From the NCBI GenBank assembly GCA_902527245.1, contig CABZOI010000009.1:1-64000 (forward strand): a stretch of DNA of 64,000 nt. The letters are read 5' to 3'. The notes under the pieces were generated by a model, which worked only from the letters and a program-made list of their open reading frames with translations, ran no database searches and had not been told where the DNA came from. Source of the DNA: an uncultured SAR92 cluster bacterium (lineage in GTDB: Bacteria > Pseudomonadota > Gammaproteobacteria > Pseudomonadales > Porticoccaceae). Of the stretch, positions 9,857 to 17,599 are shown one piece after another (position 1 is the stretch's first letter; each line of letters opens with the position of its first letter). The translations under genes were made by a program, and so were the position numbers.

Positions 9857-10771
9857 ATGGATGGTTTGAAAATTTATAACTTCATGAAATTCCGAGGATA
9901 TGCTCTTGTCTTTTCGACGGCTATGCTCGTGATCTCAGTATGGTCTCTCGCTACAAAAGGATTAGTGCTTGGCCTTGATTTTTCGGGTGGTACGCAAATT
10001 GAAGTAGGCTATGATGAACCAGTTAATGTCAGTTTGGTTCGTGAAGAGCTTGAGAGTGTGGGATTTGAAAATCCTGTGGTCGTTCATTTTGGCGCAGAAA
10101 CAGAGGTTTTAATTAGGTTACAAGGACAGCCAGATCAGGAATTAGCACAAGAGATATTAGCTGTGCTCAAATCTAAAGATGCGAATGTTGACCTACGAAG
10201 AATTGACTTTGTTGGTCCTCAAATCGGTGAGGAATTACGTGAAGATGGTGGCTTAGGAATGTTAACGGCATTAATTATTGTGATGATTTATGTTGCCATC
10301 AGGTTCCAACTCAAGTTTTCAATAGGCGCGGTATTAGCTTTAGCTCATGATGTTATTATAACTCTGGGTCTTTTCTCTTTGGGAAGACTGGAATTTGACT
10401 TAACTGTATTGGCTGCGATTCTTGCAGTTGTGGGTTACTCATTAAATGACACAATTGTTGTTTCAGATAGAATTCGAGAGAACTTTAGAAAGATACGGAA
10501 CGTACCGGCTGTAGATGTGATTAATGAGTCTTTATCTCAAACCCTATGGCGAACAATAAATACATCACTAACAACATTCTTAGTCTTGCTGGCACTTTTT
10601 TTCTTTGGTGGAGAATTAATACATAATTTCTCAATAGCTTTAATGATCGGAGTCGGAATAGGTACGTATTCCTCTATTTATGTGGCTGCATCATTAATGT
10701 TAGCCTTGAATATTGATCGTAATGACTTGGTTGAGGTCGAGGAGGGAGAATTGGTTGATGATCTTCCTTGA
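9857..10771 (+). CDS. secF: Protein translocase subunit SecF
   Basis: SecF is the partner of SecD in the export-accessory membrane complex. The protein has a first membrane segment, the periplasmic motif LGLDFSGGTQIEVGYD near residue 35-50, and five C-terminal membrane helices with VGYSLNDTIVVSDRIREN at about 190-207, the family signature. The 304 residues are the usual length. It has a GATACGTT-type leader after secD and ends a few bases before the convergent enoyl-CoA hydratase gene. A nested inverted repeat spans the two stop codons. Confidence 0.97.
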   Translation: MDGLKIYNFMKFRGYALVFSTAMLVISVWSLATKGLVLGLDFSGGTQIEVGYDEPVNVSLVREELESVGFENPVVVHFGAETEVLIRLQGQPDQELAQEILAVLKSKDANVDLRRIDFVGPQIGEELREDGGLGMLTALIIVMIYVAIRFQLKFSIGAVLALAHDVIITLGLFSLGRLEFDLTVLAAILAVVGYSLNDTIVVSDRIRENFRKIRNVPAVDVINESLSQTLWRTINTSLTTFLVLLALFFFGGELIHNFSIALMIGVGIGTYSSIYVAASLMLALNIDRNDLVEVEEGELVDDLP

Positions 10772-10790
10772 TAAGGAAATTAATTCTCCC
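10744..10790. terminator. Nested inverted repeat across convergent gene ends
   Basis: GGGAGAATT (10744-10752) is the exact reverse complement of AATTCTCCC (10782-10790). Inside it TTCCTT (10764-10769) pairs with AAGGAA (10773-10778) around a three-base loop. The structure covers the stop codons of secF and of the convergent enoyl-CoA hydratase gene. There is no clear U-tract, so it may be an atypical bidirectional terminator or an mRNA 3'-end stabiliser rather than a classic intrinsic terminator. Confidence 0.4.
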
Positions 10791-11661
10791 ACCAAGGATA
10801 AAAATCTGGCATATCTGTTGACGCTTTATCAGTAAATTCTGGGGCACGTTTTTCTAGGAATGACTTCACACCCTCTTTTCCAGCGCCCATACTCGCATAA
10901 AAAATAGATAATGAGTCAACTTCATGTGCTTTAAGAGGATGATCAAATGCACTATTTCTGTAAAGCATCTGCCTCGTCAAGGCCATTGAGACTTGAGAGT
11001 GATTCACAATCTTTTTTGCAAACTCTTTGGCTTTACCCAATAATTCTTCCGGCTCACAAATTTCTTTGACAAACCTCTCATTCAATAAGGTCTCCGGGGG
11101 TAAAATTTCTCCTGTGTAGCACCATTCCAGAGCAGTTTGAAATCCAACAAGCTTAGGTAAAAACCAGCTTGAGCACGCTTCTGGCGTAATACCAATTTTG
11201 TTAAATACGAATCCAACTTTTGCTTTTGTCGACACAAATCTAATATCCATGGCACATGTCATCGTAGCTCCAATTCCGACAGCGGCACCGTTAATAGCTG
11301 CAATCACTGGTTTTTTACATTCAAAGATGGAGAGCACAACTTTACCGCCAGCGTCTCTGACTCCGTTATGAATTTTTGGATCATTAATATTGTTTCTCAT
11401 ATCATTGAGTGTGGGTTGCATACTTTCATCGAGCCCAAAAACATTTTCCAGATTTGGATCTAGATCCATTCCTGCACAAAATGCTCTTCCAGATCCAGTG
11501 ACTATAATGGCTCCAACATTGTCATCTTCACTACCTTTTTGAAAAGCATGGATGAGTTCATGACTCATCTCTATTGTGAAAGCATTCAGATTATCTGGTC
11601 TAGACAACGTGATTAATGCTACAGAATCTTCTATTTCATAATTAATAGTTGAATAATCCAT
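10780..11661 (-). CDS. Enoyl-CoA hydratase/isomerase family protein
   Basis: This is a crotonase-fold protein that would act on an acyl-CoA ester. The oxyanion-hole segments are GRAFCAGMD near residue 58-66 and NGAAVGIGATMT near 125-136; a conserved Glu lies in ITPEACSS at about 158-165, the usual hydratase/isomerase acid-base position. The C-terminus has the helical trimerisation part. Length (293 aa) is typical. The start has AGGTAGGT a few bases upstream on the minus strand. It is divergent from the aminotransferase gene. The acyl-CoA substrate is not evident; a beta-oxidation step related to the acyl-CoA dehydrogenase at 39236 is possible but distant. Confidence 0.88.
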   Translation of the reverse strand: MDYSTINYEIEDSVALITLSRPDNLNAFTIEMSHELIHAFQKGSEDDNVGAIIVTGSGRAFCAGMDLDPNLENVFGLDESMQPTLNDMRNNINDPKIHNGVRDAGGKVVLSIFECKKPVIAAINGAAVGIGATMTCAMDIRFVSTKAKVGFVFNKIGITPEACSSWFLPKLVGFQTALEWCYTGEILPPETLLNERFVKEICEPEELLGKAKEFAKKIVNHSQVSMALTRQMLYRNSAFDHPLKAHEVDSLSIFYASMGAGKEGVKSFLEKRAPEFTDKASTDMPDFYPWWEN

Positions 11662-11754
11662 ATTTACCTACCTATGTAAAAAATAATTATAGTGTTTTTC
11701 CTTATAAGAAATCATTCATCTTAACTAACACTGCCGAGTGTAATTATTTTCAAG

Positions 11755-11760
11755 TATACT
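11755..11760 (+). promoter_or_regulatory. -10 element for the aminotransferase gene
   Basis: TATACT matches the sigma70 -10 consensus well. The -35 position (about 11732) is poor. A transcript would start near 11767, which leaves a workable leader for an ATG at 11789 but almost none for the ATG at 11774. Confidence 0.4.
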
Positions 11761-11788
11761 ATTTATATAAGGAATGGTTATATTTTTC

Positions 11789-13177
11789 ATGTTAGATAAG
11801 ATTTTTAGTAAAGTTCACACAACTCAAAATAAAAAGGACTCTAGTGCCTATCACCATGGCGGAATCAGTAGTGCTCAAATGAAAAGTCACTGGATGCCAT
11901 TTACGGGTAATAGAGAATTCCAGGAAAACCCAAGAGTAATCGTTGCAGCAAAAGGAAGATATCTCAAATCCGCAGATGGAAGAGATATATTTGATGGGTT
12001 ATCAGGGTTATGGACAACGGGACTTGGTCACAGTCGTGAGGAAATATCCAAAGCAATAGCAGAACAAACTAAAGAACTTGATTTCTGCAGTGGCTTTCAA
12101 TTTGGTCATCCAAAGTCATTCGAACTAAGTGAGGAAATTGTAAAATTAATGCCGAAAGGCCTCGATAAAGTTTTCTTTACAGGATCAGGTTCAGAAAGTG
12201 CTGACACTTCACTTAAAATGGCAAGAGCTTACTGGAGAAAAAAAGGGTTGGCCTCAAAAACCAGATTGATAGGAAGGGTTAAGGGATATCATGGAGTAAA
12301 TTTTGGAGGAATCAGTGTTGGCGGCATCGTTGGTAACAGAGCAACATTTGGTCAAGGTATTGAGTCTGACCATTTATCTCATACTATGACTCCTGAGAAT
12401 AAATTTAGCAGGGGCATGCCTGAAACGGGTGAGCATTTGGCAGATGAATTGCTGAATATCATCGCTCTTCATGATGCGAGTAATATCGCAGCTGTTATTT
12501 TGGAACCAATGGCTGGCTCGGCTGGAGTCATTCCACCGCCCGTAGGATATTTAAATAAAATCAGAAAGATATGTGACGAAAATAACATTTTATTAATTTT
12601 CGATGAGGTCATCACGGCATTTGGACGAGTCGGATCACCGACAGGTGCAAAAGAGTTTGGCGTTACTCCAGATATACTCAATGTTGCAAAGCAACTGACA
12701 AATGGGGCCGTTCCAATGGGAGCGGTTATTTGCAATAGTAAAATTTATGACACTTTCATGGAAAATGCTGGCCCTCATTATATGATTGAATTTCCTCATG
12801 GATACACATATTCTGGTCATCCATTGGCTTGCGCAGCAGGGTTAGCGACCCTAAAACTTTTAAAAAGGGAGAACGTCTTCGAGAAGGTTAAAGAAATGGC
12901 TCCAATTCTCGAGGAAAAGGTTCATGGACTGCAAGGATCTCGCCACATTCAAGATATTCGTAATTATGGCTCGGCAGCTGGGATAACTCTCAAGTCATAT
13001 GACGGAGAACCTGCAAAGAGACCGTATGAGGCTGCAATGAAATGTTGGGAAAAGGGTTTCTATGTTAGATATGGTGGTGACACGCTCCAACTAGGATTGC
13101 CCTTCTCATCAACCGATTCAGAGATTGATTCAATAGTTAATGCAATTGGAGAGTCTCTATCTGAGATTGACTTATAG
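11789..13177 (+). CDS. Omega-amino acid:pyruvate aminotransferase
   Basis: This is a class III PLP aminotransferase that most resembles beta-alanine/omega-amino acid:pyruvate transaminases, as shown by the HWMPFTGNREF block near the N-terminus and VAAKGRYLKSADGRDIFDG after it. The PLP phosphate-binding region is GSGSESADTSLKMAR, the aspartate that contacts the pyridine nitrogen is in LLIFDEVITAFGR, and the Schiff-base lysine is in LNVAKQLTNG. An ATG at 11774 is possible, but the -10 and spacing favour 11789. It would make malonate semialdehyde from beta-alanine or act on related omega-amines, which fits a genome degrading polyamines. It stands alone, divergent from the enoyl-CoA hydratase and convergent with the amidohydrolase. 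Confidence 0.88.
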   Translation: MLDKIFSKVHTTQNKKDSSAYHHGGISSAQMKSHWMPFTGNREFQENPRVIVAAKGRYLKSADGRDIFDGLSGLWTTGLGHSREEISKAIAEQTKELDFCSGFQFGHPKSFELSEEIVKLMPKGLDKVFFTGSGSESADTSLKMARAYWRKKGLASKTRLIGRVKGYHGVNFGGISVGGIVGNRATFGQGIESDHLSHTMTPENKFSRGMPETGEHLADELLNIIALHDASNIAAVILEPMAGSAGVIPPPVGYLNKIRKICDENNILLIFDEVITAFGRVGSPTGAKEFGVTPDILNVAKQLTNGAVPMGAVICNSKIYDTFMENAGPHYMIEFPHGYTYSGHPLACAAGLATLKLLKRENVFEKVKEMAPILEEKVHGLQGSRHIQDIRNYGSAAGITLKSYDGEPAKRPYEAAMKCWEKGFYVRYGGDTLQLGLPFSSTDSEIDSIVNAIGESLSEIDL

Positions 13178-13193
13178 TTCGCAACTTCGTAAT

Positions 13194-14513
13194 TTAATTC
13201 TTTTCAAAAACAGAATACGAATCAATTTTATTAATAACGACTTCACCATCTTTGATTACGAGTAAAGGTTTTTCTAATGAAGATATATCCTCTAAAGGAT
13301 TTCCTTTGACTGCAATTATATCGGCCAGTTTTCCAGGTATGATGCTGCCAAGATGATCATCCCAACCCAACATTTCTGCACCAACTATTGTTCCCGCTTT
13401 GACTGCATCCATTGGGGTCATCCCAGCTTCAATCAGGGTTGCAAATTCTCGTGCACATAAACTCGGATTGATCCCATAACCACAAAGATCTGATCCAACT
13501 GTAATTTTCACACCTGCTCGGTAAGCTTTTTCTATCATCGATAACCACTCGGATCGGTATGAGAGATAGTAATCATCATTTTTTTCTTGAGCCAATAATT
13601 TGTCACTATTTGCATAGTAGTCACCTACATAAATTGTAGGCACATAGAACGTACCATGTTTTACCATTAATGATATGGACTCATCACTGATATAGGTGCC
13701 ATGCTCAATTGATCTAACTCCCGCCTTGACTGCTTGATTAATGCCATCGGTGGCATGTGCGTGAGCGGCCACTGGAATGTTGTGACGTTTAGCTTCATTA
13801 ACGGCAGCATGTAGCTCTTCGGGACTGAAGGATACATTTTCAGGATTATCACCTACAGACATGAAAGCACCAGTGACCATAATTTTTATCCAATCAGATC
13901 CATACTTTATCTCTTTTCGGATTGCTTTAATGATTTCTTGTGGACCATCGGCGATTAGCCCGTCAGCGATTAAATTTTGTTCGGGTGACATATAATTTAT
14001 ATCTCCACCACCGCCTGTTATTGAAATATAGTGAGCTGCACCTGTAATTCTTGGGCCAACAAAAATCTTATTGTCAATTGCTTTTTTTATGTCTTGATTG
14101 GCATAGAAAACATCGCCATCGCCCATGACTCTGATAGTGGTCCATCCATGAGCGAGCAGTCCTTGGTGAGTTTTTAGACCAATCAAGGCTTTATATGCTG
14201 AAGATGACTTGAGGTGGGCTGTTTGGTAATCATTTTCGTGGAGGAGTGGATGTTCATGCGCATTTATTAATCCTGGCATCAAGGTCGCATTTCCCATATC
14301 AATTACATCTATATTCTCGGGAATGGAGGATTTTTTAACGATGGAATCTATCTTGTTACCAGATATTATTATTGCAAGATTATGTTGTAATTCTTTTGAT
14401 TCGCCATCTATCAGATGATCAGCAGTCACTGCGTAATGTTCTGTACTTAGTGCACAGTGACTTATTATGGAAAATAATAACGCCGCAAAGATATTTTTTT
14501 TGATGATTAACAT
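13194..14513 (-). CDS. Exported metal-dependent amidohydrolase
   Basis: This is an amidohydrolase-superfamily enzyme of the imidazolonepropionase/prolidase-like branch (COG1228 type). From the chosen ATG there is a signal peptide (residues 1-23, ending CALS). Metal ligands are HxH in NAHEHP (His86, His88), a candidate carboxylated Lys210 in DWIKIMV, His251/253 in AAHAHA, His271 in SIEHG and Asp342 in GSDLCG. An in-frame ATG at 14657 would add 48 residues, destroy the signal peptide and overlap the divergent sulfotransferase gene. The start at 14513 has AGAGGAAA about 8 bases upstream and is preferred. The enzyme should act in the periplasm on an amide, dipeptide or cyclic amide. The substrate is unknown. 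Confidence 0.87.
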   Translation of the reverse strand: MLIIKKNIFAALLFSIISHCALSTEHYAVTADHLIDGESKELQHNLAIIISGNKIDSIVKKSSIPENIDVIDMGNATLMPGLINAHEHPLLHENDYQTAHLKSSSAYKALIGLKTHQGLLAHGWTTIRVMGDGDVFYANQDIKKAIDNKIFVGPRITGAAHYISITGGGGDINYMSPEQNLIADGLIADGPQEIIKAIRKEIKYGSDWIKIMVTGAFMSVGDNPENVSFSPEELHAAVNEAKRHNIPVAAHAHATDGINQAVKAGVRSIEHGTYISDESISLMVKHGTFYVPTIYVGDYYANSDKLLAQEKNDDYYLSYRSEWLSMIEKAYRAGVKITVGSDLCGYGINPSLCAREFATLIEAGMTPMDAVKAGTIVGAEMLGWDDHLGSIIPGKLADIIAVKGNPLEDISSLEKPLLVIKDGEVVINKIDSYSVFEKN

Positions 14514-14616
14514 ATATAAATTTCCTCTGAACATATAATAAATTATATACTTCCCGTCACACCTTAACTCCAAATATATCGAAAGTGCTACAAGATTTTG
14601 TTGAGAGGTAAAATAC

Positions 14617-16620
14617 ATGGATGGACAAGGTTCAAAAAAGCTCTTCGAGCAAGTCATTAATTTATTGAAGAATGGCTCAGAGTCAGAGGCTGAAAACTTA
14701 TGTCGCTCTCAACTTGCGGAATATCCACGGGATGTCAATTTCTTATCACTTTTGGGAAGCATATCACTTCGTAAAAATGACTTTGCAACGGCTGAAAAAT
14801 CGCTCAAAACTGTTGCTGAGATAGCGCCAGGATATCCAAGGGTTCAGGAAGATCTGGGTACTGTTTTATTAAATATGGGCCAACCTCAAGAAGCAATTTT
14901 GCACTTGCAAAAAGCTATTGAACAAAACCCTCAAAATGCAACCGCCTTTTTTAAATTGGGCGGTGCGCTTAAAAGTCTTGGTAGGGACGAGGCGGGTGAT
15001 GCTGCTTTGAAGATGGCTTCTGAACTCTCCCCCGCTCAAGCAAATTTGGAAAGAGCAACTCAGCTTTTTGCCCAAGGTAAGTTTAGAGAATCAGAGGAAA
15101 TTGCAAAAAAGATATTGGAGGATAATCCAAGGGAGGTCAATGCGGGGTTGTTATTAGGTCGAATTGCAATTCATGCAAGGGCCTTTAAACAAGCAGAAAA
15201 ATTGTTGAAAAGGGTAATCAAGATTGCACCCAGGTTCATTCTCGCATGGCATGAATTGAGCAATGCTTTGAGAGAGCAAGGCAAGGATGAGGAGGCAATT
15301 GAATTATTAGAAGAAGCCCTTTTGTTCGATACAGAAAATGCCACAACTCATTATCAGCTGGCTGCAGCTCTTGCTGTAGCAGGGAGGACAGCTGACTCGG
15401 CATCGGCGTACAAACAGGCAGTTCAGATTGATCCCAATTTAGTTGGAGCATATTTGGGACTCGGTCATACATTGAAAACTATGGGTGATTTAGAAGGCGG
15501 AATAGCCGCCTACAAACAAGCAAGAAAACTTAAACCTAACATTGGTGAGATATCATTTAGCTTATCTAATTTAAAGACTTTTAGATTCAGCGATTTAGAG
15601 ATAGAAGATATGAAACGCCGATTGAATAATCCAAATCTTGATCAACCCTCCAAAGTTGCGTTCTCATTTAGTCTCGGTAAAGCATACGAAGACATGAAAA
15701 AGTATGATGAGGCTTTCGAATTCTATTTGAGGGGAAATGAGATTCATAGAAGTTTAGTTACCTATGATCCTGTTCAAACTGAGGTTTCTAACGAAAAATT
15801 AAAAGAGGTATTCTCAAAAGATTTTTTTGATAAGTTAGATTCAAGCAAGGTTGGTAACTCGGATCCATCACCAATATTTATTGTGGGTATGCCCAGGTCT
15901 GGATCTACTCTTCTTGAACAAATTTTAGCGAGCCATAGCCAGGTTGATGGAACGCGAGAGCTTCCTGATTTAGGCATCGTGTCTCAAATGCTTAATAATA
16001 GGGAGAGGGGAACGCTTTATCCTGGTGGAATCAGGAAAATGAAACCCAGTGAAATTTTCGAATTGGGTAAAACATACCTTGACAGAGCAGAGAGACACAG
16101 GGTTGGTGCTCCTTTCTTCACAGATAAAATGCCAAATAATTTTGCGCATATTGGATTAATAGCAACTATATTGCCAAATGCTAAGATAATTGATGCAAGG
16201 CGACATCCGTTGGATAGTTGTGTGGGCTGTTTTAAACAGCATTGGGCGCTTGGTCAGACGTACACATATGACATGTTTGAGTTAGGAGAATTCTATCTTG
16301 AATACGATAGTTTAATGTCACATTGGGAATCAGTTTTACCGGGTAAAGTTTTGCGTGTTCAATATGAAGATGTGATTGATGATTTAGAAACACAAGTAAG
16401 ATCAGTGTTAAGTTTTTGCAATCTTCCCTTTGAAGATTCATGCCTAAATTTCCATAAAACCAAACGTTCAGTCGCCACAGCGAGTTCAGAGCAAGTAAGG
16501 CAACCTATTTATAATAAATCAGTAAATTCTTGGAAGCGATTTGAATCGCATATAGAGCCTTTGATTGAGATTCTAGAGCCAATTTTAGATACATCTGATT
16601 TGACAAAGATTGTGAGGTAG
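14617..16620 (+). CDS. TPR-repeat sulfotransferase
   Basis: The N-terminal ~330 residues consist of tetratricopeptide repeats (for example LGTVLLNMGQPQEAILHLQK and LGHTLKTMGDLEGGIAAYKQ). The C-terminal third is a PAPS-dependent sulfotransferase domain: 5'-phosphosulfate loop VGMPRSGSTLLEQIL around residue 424-438, and 3'-phosphate region DARRHPLDSC about 100 residues later. The family is thought to sulfate proteins or small acceptors presented by the TPR part; no acceptor is known here. A second copy with the same C-terminal motif SEQVRQPIY lies at 57426-59009. The next gene starts five bases downstream, so the two are probably co-transcribed. Both sulfotransferases neighbour a TonB-dependent receptor gene. 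Confidence 0.9.
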   Translation: MDGQGSKKLFEQVINLLKNGSESEAENLCRSQLAEYPRDVNFLSLLGSISLRKNDFATAEKSLKTVAEIAPGYPRVQEDLGTVLLNMGQPQEAILHLQKAIEQNPQNATAFFKLGGALKSLGRDEAGDAALKMASELSPAQANLERATQLFAQGKFRESEEIAKKILEDNPREVNAGLLLGRIAIHARAFKQAEKLLKRVIKIAPRFILAWHELSNALREQGKDEEAIELLEEALLFDTENATTHYQLAAALAVAGRTADSASAYKQAVQIDPNLVGAYLGLGHTLKTMGDLEGGIAAYKQARKLKPNIGEISFSLSNLKTFRFSDLEIEDMKRRLNNPNLDQPSKVAFSFSLGKAYEDMKKYDEAFEFYLRGNEIHRSLVTYDPVQTEVSNEKLKEVFSKDFFDKLDSSKVGNSDPSPIFIVGMPRSGSTLLEQILASHSQVDGTRELPDLGIVSQMLNNRERGTLYPGGIRKMKPSEIFELGKTYLDRAERHRVGAPFFTDKMPNNFAHIGLIATILPNAKIIDARRHPLDSCVGCFKQHWALGQTYTYDMFELGEFYLEYDSLMSHWESVLPGKVLRVQYEDVIDDLETQVRSVLSFCNLPFEDSCLNFHKTKRSVATASSEQVRQPIYNKSVNSWKRFESHIEPLIEILEPILDTSDLTKIVR

Positions 16621-16625
16621 AAATT

Positions 16626-17555
16626 GTGAAATTGCCAACGCTTATTGCAACTTCAGTGGTTAGAGGTAGTGAGAAAGGGCAGAGTCATGGTGGTGTTTAT
16701 TTGATAGATTTTCAAAAGACCTCCACGGTCCAGTGTATTGATTGGAATGATGGATCTATTGATTTCACCGGTAGAGGGTGGGATAGAGGACTCAGAGGAA
16801 TCGAATTCTACGATGGAAAAATATGGATCGCAGCGAGCGATGAACTTTTTTGCTATAACCAAAAATTCAAACTAGTAGCCTCATTCAAAAATCAATACTT
16901 GAAGCACTGCCATGAGATTAGTAAGAGGGATCATTTACTTTTTCTCACTTCTACGGGATATGACAGCTTGCTCGTTTTTAATTTAGAAACTCACAAATTT
17001 ATATGGGGATTATATATTTCTAAGAATGGCGATGAGTGGATAGGGCAGAGATTCGATCCAACTGCAAATGGAGGCCCACCGTTTACCAACAACTATCATA
17101 TTAACATGGTTTCAATCCATCAAACTGGAGTGCATTTCAGTGGTCTCCATACCAGAGCTTTATTGAGACTCAGATCTGATTTAACAATAACCCCCATTTG
17201 CAGTCTCCCCCAAGGAACTCATAATGCTCAAATATTCAATGACAGTGTTATTTTTAATGATACCCAGAGTGACGTAGTTCGGGTGGTGAGTTCGTCATCT
17301 TCATCACATACCTTTCAAGTGCCATCATACAAAGATGAACATTTGCAATATAACAATATTGATGATTCCAAAATAGCAAGACAATCGTTTGGACGAGGCT
17401 TGTGTATTATTTCTGATAACCTAATTGCAGCGGGATCATCGCCATCAACAATTAGCTTATATGATTTGGAAAAGTCTGAGCGTGTTGCTTTGGTTAATCT
17501 TACAATGGATATAAGAAACGCTATTCACGGCTTGGAGCTTTGGCCATATAAATAA
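16626..17555 (+). CDS. Propeller-like protein of unknown function
   Basis: A GTG-started gene five bases after the TPR-sulfotransferase. The 309 residues have no signal peptide or membrane segment. Repeated strand-type blocks with the pattern of a beta-propeller are visible (GLRGIEFYDGKIWIAA, LLFLTSTGYDSLLVFN, HNAQIFNDSVIFND). This is reminiscent of the TIGR03032/DUF4915 group, whose members often sit beside sulfotransferases, but I cannot prove membership. It may present the acceptor or assist the sulfotransferase. It ends 5' of a strong bidirectional terminator. Confidence 0.7.
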   Translation: MKLPTLIATSVVRGSEKGQSHGGVYLIDFQKTSTVQCIDWNDGSIDFTGRGWDRGLRGIEFYDGKIWIAASDELFCYNQKFKLVASFKNQYLKHCHEISKRDHLLFLTSTGYDSLLVFNLETHKFIWGLYISKNGDEWIGQRFDPTANGGPPFTNNYHINMVSIHQTGVHFSGLHTRALLRLRSDLTITPICSLPQGTHNAQIFNDSVIFNDTQSDVVRVVSSSSSSHTFQVPSYKDEHLQYNNIDDSKIARQSFGRGLCIISDNLIAAGSSPSTISLYDLEKSERVALVNLTMDIRNAIHGLELWPYK

Positions 17556-17581
17556 AAAAGGCACGCATTTGCGTGCCTTTT
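17556..17581. terminator. Bidirectional intrinsic terminator
   Basis: A stem AAAAGGCACGC / GCGTGCCTTTT closes an ATTT loop (GGCACGC at 17560-17566, GCGTGCC at 17571-17577), with A-tract on one side and T-tract on the other. It can terminate the plus-strand sulfotransferase/propeller unit and the convergent minus-strand receptor gene. Confidence 0.92.
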
Positions 17582-17599
17582 CTTAAATTAAACAACAAC

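Noticed and set aside
14514-14657. Longer N-terminus for the exported amidohydrolase
   Set aside because: It overlaps the divergent sulfotransferase start and removes a clean signal peptide that has its own ribosome site.
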